DNA of 64,000 nucleotides from Amycolatopsis sp. cg9. Lineage in GTDB: Bacteria > Actinomycetota > Actinomycetes > Mycobacteriales > Pseudonocardiaceae. Of the stretch, positions 1 through 7,905 are shown in pieces (the stretch's first letter is position 1; each line of letters opens with the position of its first letter). Made by a program: the position numbers and the translations under genes. Under the pieces are notes generated by a model. That model was not told the DNA's origin and searched no databases. It was given only the letters and a program-made list of their open reading frames with translations. The stretch covers positions 9,904,501 to 9,968,500 of the forward strand of contig NZ_CP166850.1 in assembly GCF_041346945.1 (NCBI RefSeq), written 5' to 3'.

Positions 1-121
1 CGCGGACAACGTCGACGTCGAGATGATCGCCTACGAGATGAGCCGGCTGGTGAAACGGGTCGGCGACTACATGGCGTCCGCGCCGCGTGAAGCGGCGCAC
101 GTCCTGCGGGAGGCCACGTGA
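1..121 (+). CDS. Roadblock/LC7 domain protein of a conservon (3' end only)
   Basis: Only the last 39 codons are in the window, read in the frame that ends at TGA 119-121. The tail contains a run resembling the final helix of actinobacterial roadblock/LC7 proteins (VAYEM-like IAYEMSRLVKRVGDYM). It overlaps the next gene by GTGA. Conservons normally order a histidine-kinase-like protein, roadblock, DUF742 and a small GTPase; the next two genes match the last two, which supports this call. In such operons the roadblock protein is thought to act with the GTPase in a membrane-associated switch complex. The identity rests on context plus the short C-terminus. Confidence 0.75.
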   Translation, partial: ADNVDVEMIAYEMSRLVKRVGDYMASAPREAAHVLREAT

Positions 122-489
122 GCTCGGACGACGGCTGGTACGACGAGGCCGCCGGGCCACTGGTCCGGCCGTACACGATCACGAGCGGCCGGACGCCGGC
201 CGACACCGCGCGGCTGGACCTGTCCACGCAGGTGATGACGCTGCGGTCGGAGCAGGAGCCGGTCGGGCTGGGCCCGGAGCACGTGGCGATCGTGCAGCTG
301 TGCCGCCACCCGGTTTCGATCGCCGAGATCGCCGTGTACGTGAAGATCCCGCTGGGGGTCGTGCGCGTGCTCGTCGGCGACCTGATCGAACGCGGCCTCG
401 TGATCACGCGCTCCCCCACCCACCACCCGGCGCAGTCGCCGGACCTCGAAACACTCCAGGCGGTTCTCGATGGCCTCATCAAGTACTGA
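118..489 (+). CDS. DUF742 family protein (conservon component)
   Basis: A 123-residue protein starting at GTG 118, overlapping the roadblock stop by 4 bp. It carries the DUF742 pattern: an N-terminal GPLVRPYTITSGRT segment, then a winged-helix-like region (VAIVQLCRHPVSIAEIAVY followed by GVVRVLVGDLIERGLV) and a short tail. DUF742 proteins are regularly found between roadblock and GTPase genes in actinobacterial conservons and are presumed adaptor proteins. The helix-turn-helix-like fold suggests protein or DNA binding, but no biochemical role can be read from sequence. Its 3' end overlaps the GTPase gene by 20 bp, so the three genes are probably translationally coupled. Confidence 0.88.
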   Translation: MSSDDGWYDEAAGPLVRPYTITSGRTPADTARLDLSTQVMTLRSEQEPVGLGPEHVAIVQLCRHPVSIAEIAVYVKIPLGVVRVLVGDLIERGLVITRSPTHHPAQSPDLETLQAVLDGLIKY

Positions 490-1060
490 CGGCACGGGGA
501 CCGACCTGGTCCCGACGCCGGTCAAGATCATCGTCGCCGGCGGGTTCGGCGCCGGGAAGACCACGATGGTCGGTTCGGTCAGCGAGATCCCGCCGCTGAC
601 GACCGAAGAGGTGCTCACCGAGGCGAGCGCCGGGATCGACGACCTGTCCGGCGTGGAGCGCAAGACCACCACGACGGTCGCGCTCGACTTCGGCCGGATC
701 ACCATCTCGCCGCGGCACGTGCTGTACCTGTTCGGGACGCCGGGGCAGGCGCGCTTCTGGTTCATGTGGGACGACCTGGCGCGCGGGGCGATCGGGACGG
801 TCGTGCTGGTCGACACCCGGCGGCTGGAAACCAGCTTCGCCGCCATCGACTTCTTCGAGCGGCGGAAGATCCCGTTCGTCGTCGCGGTGAACTGCTTCGA
901 CAACGCGCCGCGCTACACCGCCGACGAGATCCGCGAGGCCCTCGTGGTCCCGGATCGAGTGCCGATCGTCATGTGTGACGCGCGTGACAGGGACTCCAGC
1001 AAGCTCGCGCTGATCCGGTTGGTGAAGCACGCGATGACGGTCGTGCCCGCCCGGGTCTGA
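470..1060 (+). CDS. Conservon GTP-binding protein (CvnD-like)
   Basis: A 196-residue Ras-like GTPase. The P-loop is GGFGAGKTT (about residues 24-32), the switch II region is LFGTPGQARF, where the usual DxxG aspartate is replaced, and a NCFD motif stands in for NKxD. These departures are typical of conservon GTPases. It is predicted to be a cytoplasmic or membrane-associated molecular switch working with the upstream roadblock and DUF742 proteins and an upstream sensor kinase-like protein outside the window. The ATG at 470 lies inside the DUF742 gene, so translation is likely coupled. It is the last gene of the operon; a hairpin followed by a T run lies 100 bp downstream. Confidence 0.9.
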   Translation: MASSSTDGTGTDLVPTPVKIIVAGGFGAGKTTMVGSVSEIPPLTTEEVLTEASAGIDDLSGVERKTTTTVALDFGRITISPRHVLYLFGTPGQARFWFMWDDLARGAIGTVVLVDTRRLETSFAAIDFFERRKIPFVVAVNCFDNAPRYTADEIREALVVPDRVPIVMCDARDRDSSKLALIRLVKHAMTVVPARV

Positions 1061-1098
1061 GACCTGCGCGTTGTCCGTTTGTTGTCCGGTCCGGACTC

Positions 1099-1140
1099 GC
1101 CGGTGTCCGATGTGTCCCTCCGTGTCCACGGCGGACACCG
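1099..1140. other. Inverted repeat (10-bp perfect arms)
   Basis: CCGGTGTCCG at 1099-1108 is exactly repeated in reverse complement at 1131-1140, separated by 22 nt. The interval 1070-1140 is also rich in TGTCC repeats. It lies between the GTPase stop and the prenyltransferase start. It could fold as a hairpin in the operon's 3' UTR or be a protein-binding site; no T run follows it, so it is not a classical terminator on its own. Confidence 0.45.
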
Positions 1141-1162
1141 GCTTACCCACATGGCGCAATTG

Positions 1163-1188
1163 GTTGCACCACCCGGGTGCAGCTTTTT
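1163..1188 (+). terminator. Candidate rho-independent terminator of the conservon operon
   Basis: TGCACC (1165-1170) pairs with GGTGCA (1176-1181) around a 5-nt loop; a G-T wobble pair and a further G-C pair extend the RNA stem to 8 bp, and five T residues follow at 1184-1188. T runs are rare in this GC-rich DNA, which makes a terminator plausible. It sits about 100 bp after the conservon stop and 35 bp before the prenyltransferase start. The core ACCCGGGT is itself palindromic, so an operator for the downstream gene is an alternative. Confidence 0.5.
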
Positions 1189-1222
1189 AGTTGAGCAAGC
1201 ATCCAACTGATAGCATCCGCTC

Positions 1223-2308
1223 GTGACCAGTCGCGTGCCGGACTTTCCTGAATATATAAGGGAAAACTATCCGGCACTGGGCCGTCTCTTCGGTGACTTT
1301 CTGTGCGGGCTTTGGTCTACTGCCTGTGAAGCGCTCGAGGTCCCGGTGGAACAGTCCGTCCGGACGACCAGGATGCTGCGCGCCGCGCTCCCCCGCTGGG
1401 CGCGCGAACGGATCGGGCTCGCGCCCGCCCACCCGTCCTACGTGGCGGACGACGGTTTCCCGGCCGAGATGTCGGTGAACTGGTCCGGCGGGCACCCCGA
1501 GCTGCGCGTGCTGTTCGACAGCCTCGGCCACGACGTCGTCTGGCCGGGGGACGCCGAGCCCGTCACCCGCCGGCTGGACCGCGTCCACGAGACGTTCACC
1601 CCGCGGGCGGGCCGCCCGTCCCCCGCGCCGGTGTGGCACTCGATCGCCTGGCGCCCGCCGTCGCGGGTCGTCCACAAGACCTACTTCGGGCTCTACGCGT
1701 GGCCGCACGCGCACCGCGAGGCCGCCGTCGCGGAGGCGATGGACCGGCTCGGCATGGGCGTGGCCTGGGACGACGCCCGCCGCCGCGTCGAAACCGTCGA
1801 CGGGGAACGGGAAATCGAGTTCTTCGCGGTCGACCTGGCCGACGAAGCCGAAGCCAGGGTCAAGGTCTACTACCGCAACCACGAGGCCGGCCTCGCCGAG
1901 GTCAACGCCGTCGCTTCGGTGGCGCTGAGCCACGACGCGGCCGCCGCGGCGGCCGCGTACCGCACGCTGACCGGCGACCGGCCCGACGCCGGTGAAGCCG
2001 CCCTGAGCTGCCTGGCGTTCCGGTCCGGGGTGGACCGGGCCGCGGAGTCCACGACGTACCTGCGGCTGCCCGATCTCACGTCCAGTGACGAAGAAGCCGT
2101 TGAGCGCACGGCAGGACTGCTGCACCGCGAAGGCGTCGACCCGGGCCGGTTCCGCCTCCTCACCGCCGCGCTGGCGCCGGCGCCGCTCGCCGATACGCGC
2201 GTGCTGGAGCTGGTGAGCTACCGCACAGCGGGCCGCCGGGGCGACGTGACCACGTACTTCCGGTTCCCCGTCTACGACCGGGCGCTCGCGCCTGTTGATC
2301 TTGGCTAG
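1223..2308 (+). CDS. DMATS-type aromatic prenyltransferase
   Basis: A 361-residue protein starting at GTG 1223. Its layout resembles bacterial dimethylallyltryptophan-synthase-like (ABBA fold) enzymes: DDGFPAEMSVNWSGG near residue 73, a PELRVLFDSLG strand, VHKTYFGLYAWPH, ARVKVYYRNHEAG in the centre and RRGDVTTYFRFPVYDR near the end. These enzymes move a dimethylallyl or longer prenyl group from a diphosphate onto an aromatic carbon or nitrogen, often of indole or tryptophan, without the DDxxD motif of other prenyltransferases. No tryptophanase or other classic indole-cluster partner is nearby; a diiron-type protein follows 48 bp downstream in the same direction. The substrate cannot be inferred. 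A phenol-type ABBA enzyme is the main alternative. Confidence 0.82.
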   Translation: MTSRVPDFPEYIRENYPALGRLFGDFLCGLWSTACEALEVPVEQSVRTTRMLRAALPRWARERIGLAPAHPSYVADDGFPAEMSVNWSGGHPELRVLFDSLGHDVVWPGDAEPVTRRLDRVHETFTPRAGRPSPAPVWHSIAWRPPSRVVHKTYFGLYAWPHAHREAAVAEAMDRLGMGVAWDDARRRVETVDGEREIEFFAVDLADEAEARVKVYYRNHEAGLAEVNAVASVALSHDAAAAAAAYRTLTGDRPDAGEAALSCLAFRSGVDRAAESTTYLRLPDLTSSDEEAVERTAGLLHREGVDPGRFRLLTAALAPAPLADTRVLELVSYRTAGRRGDVTTYFRFPVYDRALAPVDLG

Positions 2309-2356
2309 CCGTCCCGGAAGGATGATCTCCCGCAGCACCACGGTAAGGAGCCGATC

Positions 2357-2986
2357 GTGACCCAGCAGGACGTCGAGCGCATCGCCCGTCACAACGAGCA
2401 GCGGCAACGGGAATACGAGTCCTCGGACCTGATCCGCCTGCTGACCGACGAGACCACGTCGGCCGAGACCAGGAAAGCGGTGCTCACGTACCTGCAGCCG
2501 TGGTCGAACGCCTTCCAGCGGATGATCAGCGCGCGGGTCAGCTTCGAGAGCGACCCGGAACTGCGGGCGCTCGCGCTGGAGCACCAGCAGGAAGAGGTCG
2601 GCCACGACAAGATCCTGGCCCGCAGCCGCGCGGAGGACCGGCAGCTGGTCTGGGACCCGGTCATCGAAATGGGCGCTTCGTGGTTCGTCGACCAGTTCGC
2701 GATCCTGCCCGGCGTGCAGCGCGCGGTCCTGGCGCACCTGGCCCTGGAGGCCGGCAGCCTCGTGTTCAGCCAGGCCGGCACGAAAGCGTTTCCCGAGGAC
2801 GAGTACTTCGAGCTGCACGACGAAGCCGACGTCGAGCACCTCGAGATGGGGTACGAACTCCTGCGGCAGCGCGGGGACTGGACGGAGGACGCGGTGATCG
2901 CGGTCCTCGACCGGGCGTGGCAGGTGATCGGCGTGGTTTCCGACCGCATCGCCGAATGCGCCCGCCGCGATACGGTGGCGGCATGA
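2357..2986 (+). CDS. Heme-oxygenase-like diiron (iron-containing redox enzyme family) protein
   Basis: A 209-residue, largely helical protein. It starts at GTG 2357 with AGGAG in good position upstream. Candidate metal ligands form the usual spaced pattern of the TenA/PqqC/heme-oxygenase-like fold: E79 or E80 with H83 (EEVGHDKIL), E131 (LALEAGSL) and D155/D158 with H161 (HDEADVEHLE). Members of this superfamily include oxygenases and oxidative decarboxylases such as UndA- and BesC-type enzymes, as well as cofactor-free relatives. It follows the prenyltransferase closely and overlaps the nucleotidyltransferase by ATGA, so the three are probably one transcript. It may act on the prenylated product, but that is inference from position only. 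Confidence 0.7.
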   Translation: MTQQDVERIARHNEQRQREYESSDLIRLLTDETTSAETRKAVLTYLQPWSNAFQRMISARVSFESDPELRALALEHQQEEVGHDKILARSRAEDRQLVWDPVIEMGASWFVDQFAILPGVQRAVLAHLALEAGSLVFSQAGTKAFPEDEYFELHDEADVEHLEMGYELLRQRGDWTEDAVIAVLDRAWQVIGVVSDRIAECARRDTVAA

Positions 2987-3798
2987 CCACACCTGAACCC
3001 GCCGACGCGGCCCGCGCGATCGCCGCCGAAGCCGCCGAGGCGTACCGGGAAGCGTTGGGAGAGCGCCTGATCGGCGCGTACCTGCTGGGCAGCCTGTCCT
3101 ACGGCGGCTATTCCGCGGCGGCCAGCGACATCGACCTCGCTCTCGTGCTCACCGACGTCCCCGAGGACGACCAGGTCGCGCCGGTCACGGCGGCGCTGCA
3201 GGAGCGGAGTCCGCTGCACCGCAAGCTGTCGGTGTTCTGGGCCTCCCTCCCGGCCCTGCGCGAAGGCCGCGACGACGGCCGCTTCCCGGCGCAGGACCGC
3301 TTGCAGCTGGCCGACCACGGCGTGGTCCTCGTCGGTGAAGACGTCCTCGCCGAAGTGGCCCGGCCGGCCGCTTCGGAGATGTTGCTGGAGAGCGCCCGGT
3401 TCGCGATCGCGGTACTGGCGACCGACGAGGTGGCGGCCGAGTTCCGCGAGCCCCGCCGTCTGCTGGCCGACAAGGTGTGGTTCACGAAGGCGGTGCTGTT
3501 CCCGGTCAGGTTCCTGTACTCGGCAACGCTTCCGACCGGCCGCGCGGCCAACAACGACGAAGCGATCGAGTGGTTCCTGTCCCAGCCGGACACCCCGGCG
3601 GCCTCGCTGGTGAAGCTGGCGGAGCGGGTCCGCGCCGGCCACCCGCTGGAGGCGGCGGAGGCCCGGCCGGAACTGCTCGCGGGCCTGGTGCCGCTGTACC
3701 GCCACTACATCGAGGCGGAGACGAAGCGCCTGCGCGACACCGGCGCCCCCGCGGACGTCGTGACGGCGTTCGAAAACTGGGGCGACCGGCTGGGCTGA
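2983..3798 (+). CDS. Nucleotidyltransferase domain protein
   Basis: A 271-residue protein starting at ATG 2983, which overlaps the previous stop (ATGA). Residues about 34-55 hold the nucleotidyltransferase signature: GSLSYGG followed by SDIDLALV, that is GS, a short gap and DxD. The rest is helical and resembles the C-terminal domain of aminoglycoside-nucleotidyltransferase-like proteins. Known relatives transfer AMP from ATP to hydroxyl groups, but many genomic copies have no known substrate. The third catalytic carboxylate cannot be placed with confidence. Being coupled to the diiron protein and prenyltransferase genes suggests a shared role, perhaps modification or self-protection. Confidence 0.75.
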   Translation: MTTPEPADAARAIAAEAAEAYREALGERLIGAYLLGSLSYGGYSAAASDIDLALVLTDVPEDDQVAPVTAALQERSPLHRKLSVFWASLPALREGRDDGRFPAQDRLQLADHGVVLVGEDVLAEVARPAASEMLLESARFAIAVLATDEVAAEFREPRRLLADKVWFTKAVLFPVRFLYSATLPTGRAANNDEAIEWFLSQPDTPAASLVKLAERVRAGHPLEAAEARPELLAGLVPLYRHYIEAETKRLRDTGAPADVVTAFENWGDRLG

Positions 3799-3838
3799 GG
3801 GCCGCCGGTGCCGTTCCCGGGGCACGGCACCGGTCCCC

Positions 3839-6202
3839 TCACGATTGCGGCGTCGGCACCTGCGGGTTCCGCGCCGCCCAAGCCGCCACCTGCGCACGCG
3901 AGTCGAACCCCAGCTTCCGCAGGATCCGGTTCACGTGCCCTTCCGCCGTGCGCCGGGAAATCACCAGCCGGTCCGCGATCTCCTGGTTGGACCGGCCCTC
4001 CGCGATCAGGAACGCGACTTCCCCTTCCCGGTCCGTCAACGGCGTCGGCCGCTCCGGGTCCGCTGCCTCGGGGCGGGGCGGGCCCAGGTCGCCCAGTGCG
4101 TAGGCGATCGCCTCCGGCAGGCCGAATTCGCGCCCGCGCCGGACCGCCGCTTCGAACGGCCCGTCCCCCAGCGCACGCCGGGTCCGTGTCTCGCATTCGC
4201 CGTGCGGGGCGCCGAAGTACCGCGAGCCGAACATCGGGAAGCCGACCGCCTGCCAGATCTGCTGGGCCGAGCCCAGCATGATCGCGGCCGGTTCCCAGCG
4301 TTCGCGCGCGGCTTCGGTCCACGCCAGCGCCTCGATCGCCAGGACGATGCCGAGCAGGTCGTGGAACGTGCTCTTCACGCGCAGGCAGTCCCGCCCGCGT
4401 TCGGCCGCCCGGTCGAGGTCGCCGCGCCCCAGTGCGACCAGGGCCTGCGCGTAGATCGCGTACGCGTGCGCCCACTGCTCGCCGTGGGCGACGCCGGTCG
4501 CGCACGCCTCTTCGCACAGGCGGCCCGCGCGGTCGAGGTCGCCCAGGAAGATGGACGCGATGGCCAGTTCGATGCCCGCCAGCATCACGTTGCTGTTGAG
4601 CTCGCCGAGCTGCCGGTAGCGGGCCTGCGCCTCTTCGAACAGCGCCTTCGCGTCGCCGACGTCGTCCCCGACCAGCAGGTTGCAGCCGAGCCGGTGCGTC
4701 GCGTACGCCAGCGCGACCTCGTCACCGGTCCGCCGCGCGTAGGCGCGGCACTCCTCCAGCATCGCCACGGCGGCCGCCCGGTCGCCCTGCAACGTCGCGA
4801 CGTACCCGTTGACGCACAACGCTTTCGCTCGTTCCGCGTCGGGTTCGGCGAGGGCGAGGGCGCGGTCGAGCCAGTGGCGGCCCTCGCCGAACACCCCGCA
4901 GCCCGCCCAGTAGAACCAGAGCGTCGAGGCCAGCCGGAGGCCCGTCCCAAGCTCGCCCGGTTCCGTCAGGCTGTAGTCCAGCGCGGCCCGCAGGTTCGCG
5001 TGTTCCAGGCGGGTCCGCCGGAAGATGTCCGCCTGCTCCGGGCCGAACCACGCCCGCTCGCTCCGCTCGGCGACGTCGAGGTAGTGGTCCCGCATCCGCC
5101 GCAGCACCACCGCCGTCTCGCCGGACGCGGCCAGCTTGTCGCGGCCGAACTGCCGCAGCGGCTCCAGCAGCCGGAACCGCTGCCGGTCGCCGTCGGCCTC
5201 GCGGATCAGCACCGACTTCTCCACCAGCCCGGCGAGCCGGTTCCGCAGCTCGGCGGCGGGCAGCCCGTCGCCGGCGCAGACACGCTCGGCCGCCGCCAGG
5301 TCGAAGCCGCCTGCGAAGACCGACGCTCGCGCCCACAGGTGCCGTTCGGCCGGGCTGCACAACGCGAAGCTCCATTCGACGGCGGCCCGCAGCGTCTGGT
5401 GCCGCGGCTCACCGCCGCGCTTCACCGTGCCGGGCAACCCGAAGCAGTCGCCCAGCCCGGTTTCCAGCTCCGCCAGCGTCAGCACCCGCAGCCGGACGGC
5501 GGCCAGCTCGATCGCCAGCGGGATCCCGGCCAGCAGGCGGCAGATCGAGCCGACGCGCTCCTGGTTCTCCTCCGTGACCGCGAACTCCGGGTCGACCGCG
5601 GCCGCGCGCTCGGCGAACAGCGTCAGCGCCGGGTAGCGCAGCCACGCCCCGCCGGCCAGCGGGCGGCCCGGTTCCGGCACGGGCAGCGGCGGGACCGGCC
5701 ACAGGTGCTCGCCGGCCAGCGCGAGCCGCTCCCGGCTGGTCGCGAGCAACCGGAGTCCCGGCGCGGCCCGCAGCAGGTCGTGGGCCAGCCCGGCGCAGGC
5801 GTCGAGGAGGTGCTCGCAGTTGTCCAGGACCACCAGCGTCCGGCGGTCCCGCAGGTGTTCGGCGAGCACGGCCGCCGGGCCCCGGCCGGTTTCGTCGTGC
5901 ACGCCCAGCGCCTCGAGCACCGTGTGCGCCACGAGCGCCGGGTCCTGCAGCCCGGCGAGTTCGACCAGCCAGACACCGTCGGGGAACGCGCGGGACAGCC
6001 CGGCGGCGGTCTGCACGGCGAGCCGGGTCTTGCCGACCCCGCCCACCCCGGTCAGCGTGACCAGCCGCGCCCGCGTCAGCAGCTGCTTGACCTCGGCGAC
6101 GTCGGCCTTGCGTCCCACGAAACTCGTGGTGTCCGCAGGCAGGTTGCCCCTCTCGCACCCGGTGCCGGCCTTGCCCACGTGTGAACCGTAGGGAGGCGTC
6201 AC
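3839..6202 (-). CDS. Large LuxR-type transcriptional regulator with AAA/NB-ARC-like ATPase
   Basis: A 787-residue regulator. The N-terminal region has FVGRK, then a Walker A motif GVGGVGKTR (residues 52-60) and a Walker B-like LVVLDNCEHLL. The middle is a long helical, TPR-like region, and the C-terminus (about residues 715-775) is a LuxR/FixJ helix-turn-helix with PLTDREGEVAFLIAEGRS and SRRTAEGHVNRILRKLG. Such proteins are single-polypeptide transcription activators that couple ATP and ligand binding to DNA binding. It starts at GTG 6202; another in-frame GTG lies 24 bp downstream. It converges with the prenyltransferase operon, leaving only 40 bp between stops. It could regulate that operon, but nothing in the sequence proves it. 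Confidence 0.88.
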   Translation of the reverse strand: MTPPYGSHVGKAGTGCERGNLPADTTSFVGRKADVAEVKQLLTRARLVTLTGVGGVGKTRLAVQTAAGLSRAFPDGVWLVELAGLQDPALVAHTVLEALGVHDETGRGPAAVLAEHLRDRRTLVVLDNCEHLLDACAGLAHDLLRAAPGLRLLATSRERLALAGEHLWPVPPLPVPEPGRPLAGGAWLRYPALTLFAERAAAVDPEFAVTEENQERVGSICRLLAGIPLAIELAAVRLRVLTLAELETGLGDCFGLPGTVKRGGEPRHQTLRAAVEWSFALCSPAERHLWARASVFAGGFDLAAAERVCAGDGLPAAELRNRLAGLVEKSVLIREADGDRQRFRLLEPLRQFGRDKLAASGETAVVLRRMRDHYLDVAERSERAWFGPEQADIFRRTRLEHANLRAALDYSLTEPGELGTGLRLASTLWFYWAGCGVFGEGRHWLDRALALAEPDAERAKALCVNGYVATLQGDRAAAVAMLEECRAYARRTGDEVALAYATHRLGCNLLVGDDVGDAKALFEEAQARYRQLGELNSNVMLAGIELAIASIFLGDLDRAGRLCEEACATGVAHGEQWAHAYAIYAQALVALGRGDLDRAAERGRDCLRVKSTFHDLLGIVLAIEALAWTEAARERWEPAAIMLGSAQQIWQAVGFPMFGSRYFGAPHGECETRTRRALGDGPFEAAVRRGREFGLPEAIAYALGDLGPPRPEAADPERPTPLTDREGEVAFLIAEGRSNQEIADRLVISRRTAEGHVNRILRKLGFDSRAQVAAWAARNPQVPTPQS

Positions 6203-6256
6203 GGACCGGTCAATGCGAAGGCGCGGGCGTCCCTCGGAGGTTGCAACGCGGGGCCG

Positions 6257-6718
6257 TCAGGCGTCGGGGATCCCGTACAGCGTCGGCGCGTCCCCGCCGT
6301 GCATCGCGGCCAGGCTCGTCCGGCAGGCCTGGCGGACGTCGCGGTTCGCCGCCGAACCGGCCTGACCGCAGCGCGGGCAGAACAGGTGCACCGCCCCGGG
6401 CGGGGTTTCGTCGACGGCGACGTCGACCGGGCATTCGCAGCGGCGGCACCACCGGTGCCCGGTGGCGATCAGGACGTGCAGCGGATCGCCGACGCACTGG
6501 TGGGTCCAGCACCGGTGGACGTAGCAGGTGCTGCGGGTGTGCGGGCTGAGGCCGTGCTCCTCGGCGGTGTCCTCGGCGGCCAGGATCGCGGCCAGCCGCC
6601 GGTCGGGGAGGTCGGCGTAGCGGTCGCGGCCGCGGGCGGGCGAGGGGGCCGGCCGCGCCTCCGGGACGTCCGAGGGGGTGACGACCCGGAGGAGGGGACG
6701 CGGCCGGCCGTGCACCAT
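6257..6718 (-). CDS. Small cysteine-rich (zinc-ribbon-like) protein, unknown function
   Basis: A 153-residue protein. The ATG at 6718 is chosen because AGGAGG sits 8 nt upstream; longer in-frame versions lack a ribosome site. The C-terminal half has two cysteine clusters, CYVHRCWTHQC and then CRRCECP with CPRCGQAG about 20 residues later, which together look like one or two zinc ribbons. The N-terminal third is arginine- and proline-rich and probably disordered. I do not recognise the family. It is transcribed divergently from the TPR protein at 6929, from a shared 210-bp region, so the two may be co-regulated. Confidence 0.6.
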   Translation of the reverse strand: MVHGRPRPLLRVVTPSDVPEARPAPSPARGRDRYADLPDRRLAAILAAEDTAEEHGLSPHTRSTCYVHRCWTHQCVGDPLHVLIATGHRWCRRCECPVDVAVDETPPGAVHLFCPRCGQAGSAANRDVRQACRTSLAAMHGGDAPTLYGIPDA

Positions 6719-6928
6719 GGGTTCCGAACCTCCTGCGGACTTCTGCGGCGCGTCCGAGACTGCTCCGGACGGCCGCGCGCCGCACCCGTACAAGTACCCG
6801 ACTCCATACCTGTTCCGGATCACCGAACGCACCCGCGGGACTACCTCCCGCAGTCGCGGCGGTCGCCGGAGGCCCGCGTGGCGAGTAAGCTTCTGGGTCA
6901 CTCAGGGGTGATGCCGGGAGCCGTCGTC

Positions 6929-7900
6929 ATGACCAACTCCGAGTTCGACCTTCGCCGAGCGATCCCCGACCGGCCCGGTCCGCGGGACGTTGAGCAGCTG
7001 GAAGCGCAGACCAGGGCGTTGCGGTCGGTCGATTACCGCAGCGGCGGCGGCATGTGCCGTGACGCCGTGCTCGTCCGGATCCAGCGCGGACACGAGCTGC
7101 TCCGGGCGTCCGTGGCCGAGCCGGTGCGGACGCGGCTGTGCACCGCGGTGGCCGACCTGCACAACCTGGCCGCGTGGACGAGCTTCGACAGCGGGCACGT
7201 CGGGGCCGCGCACCACCACCTCGACCTGGCGCTGAGCCTGGCCGAGCACTGCGGGCAGGACGACCTGGCCGCCAACCTCCGCTACCGGCGCGGCCGGATC
7301 CACCTGCACCACGGGGCCGCGGACGAAGCGCTCGCCCAGTTCCAGCACGGCAGGCTGGCGGCGCGGCGATCCGGATCGGCGCTGGCGGCGAGCATCCTCA
7401 GCGCGAACCAGGCGTGGGCGTACGCCGAAAAGGGCGACGAGCAGCTCGCGCTCGACCTGCTCGACCGGGCCGGCGAAGAGTTCGAGGCGGCCGGCCCCGG
7501 CGAACCGCCGGACTGGGCGCGGTTCTTCACCGAGACCGACGTCTCCGCGATGGCCGGCACGGTGCACACCGAACTCGCCGTGCGCGTCCGCCCCCACCGC
7601 GCCCGGGCCGCGATCGCCGCGCTGACCCGCGCGGTCGGCCGCTACGACCAGGACATGGCCCGCAGCCGCTCCTTCTGCCTGGCGATGCTGGCCACCGACC
7701 ACCTGATCGACGGCGAGCTGGAGCGCGGCGCGGAGATCGGCACCGAAGCGGTCGACACGGCCGAGACGCTGAAGTCCGTCCGCACCAAGGACCGCCTGCG
7801 GCCGCTCAAGCTGGAGGCGGAGAAGCACCGCGGCCACGCCGGCGTCCGCGCGCTGGCCGACCACATCACCGCGTTCGCGGTGAGCTCGACGCACGTCTGA
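6929..7900 (+). CDS. TPR-like helical protein related to XRE-regulator C-terminal domains
   Basis: A 323-residue protein starting at ATG 6929, with GGGAG 8 nt upstream. From about residue 45 onward it is built of helical hairpins (HVGAAHHHLDLALSLAEHCG, LAANLRYRRGRIHLHHGA, ADEALAQFQHGRLAARRSG, GDEQLALDLLDRAGEEF) that match the tetratricopeptide-like half of actinobacterial XRE-family regulators. No helix-turn-helix is visible at the N-terminus, so it is a stand-alone ligand- or protein-binding module. It is divergent from the zinc-ribbon protein. Function unknown; a role in signalling is the likely guess. Confidence 0.7.
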   Translation: MTNSEFDLRRAIPDRPGPRDVEQLEAQTRALRSVDYRSGGGMCRDAVLVRIQRGHELLRASVAEPVRTRLCTAVADLHNLAAWTSFDSGHVGAAHHHLDLALSLAEHCGQDDLAANLRYRRGRIHLHHGAADEALAQFQHGRLAARRSGSALAASILSANQAWAYAEKGDEQLALDLLDRAGEEFEAAGPGEPPDWARFFTETDVSAMAGTVHTELAVRVRPHRARAAIAALTRAVGRYDQDMARSRSFCLAMLATDHLIDGELERGAEIGTEAVDTAETLKSVRTKDRLRPLKLEAEKHRGHAGVRALADHITAFAVSSTHV

Positions 7901-7905
7901 GCGGC

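Noticed and set aside
1187..2992. Long antisense open frame opposite the prenyltransferase and diiron genes
   Set aside because: A shadow of high-GC codon bias; no start site and no recognisable protein.
3845..6184. 779-codon open frame opposite the LuxR/ATPase gene
   Set aside because: Antisense shadow; composition is R/P/G-rich as expected of a reverse frame.
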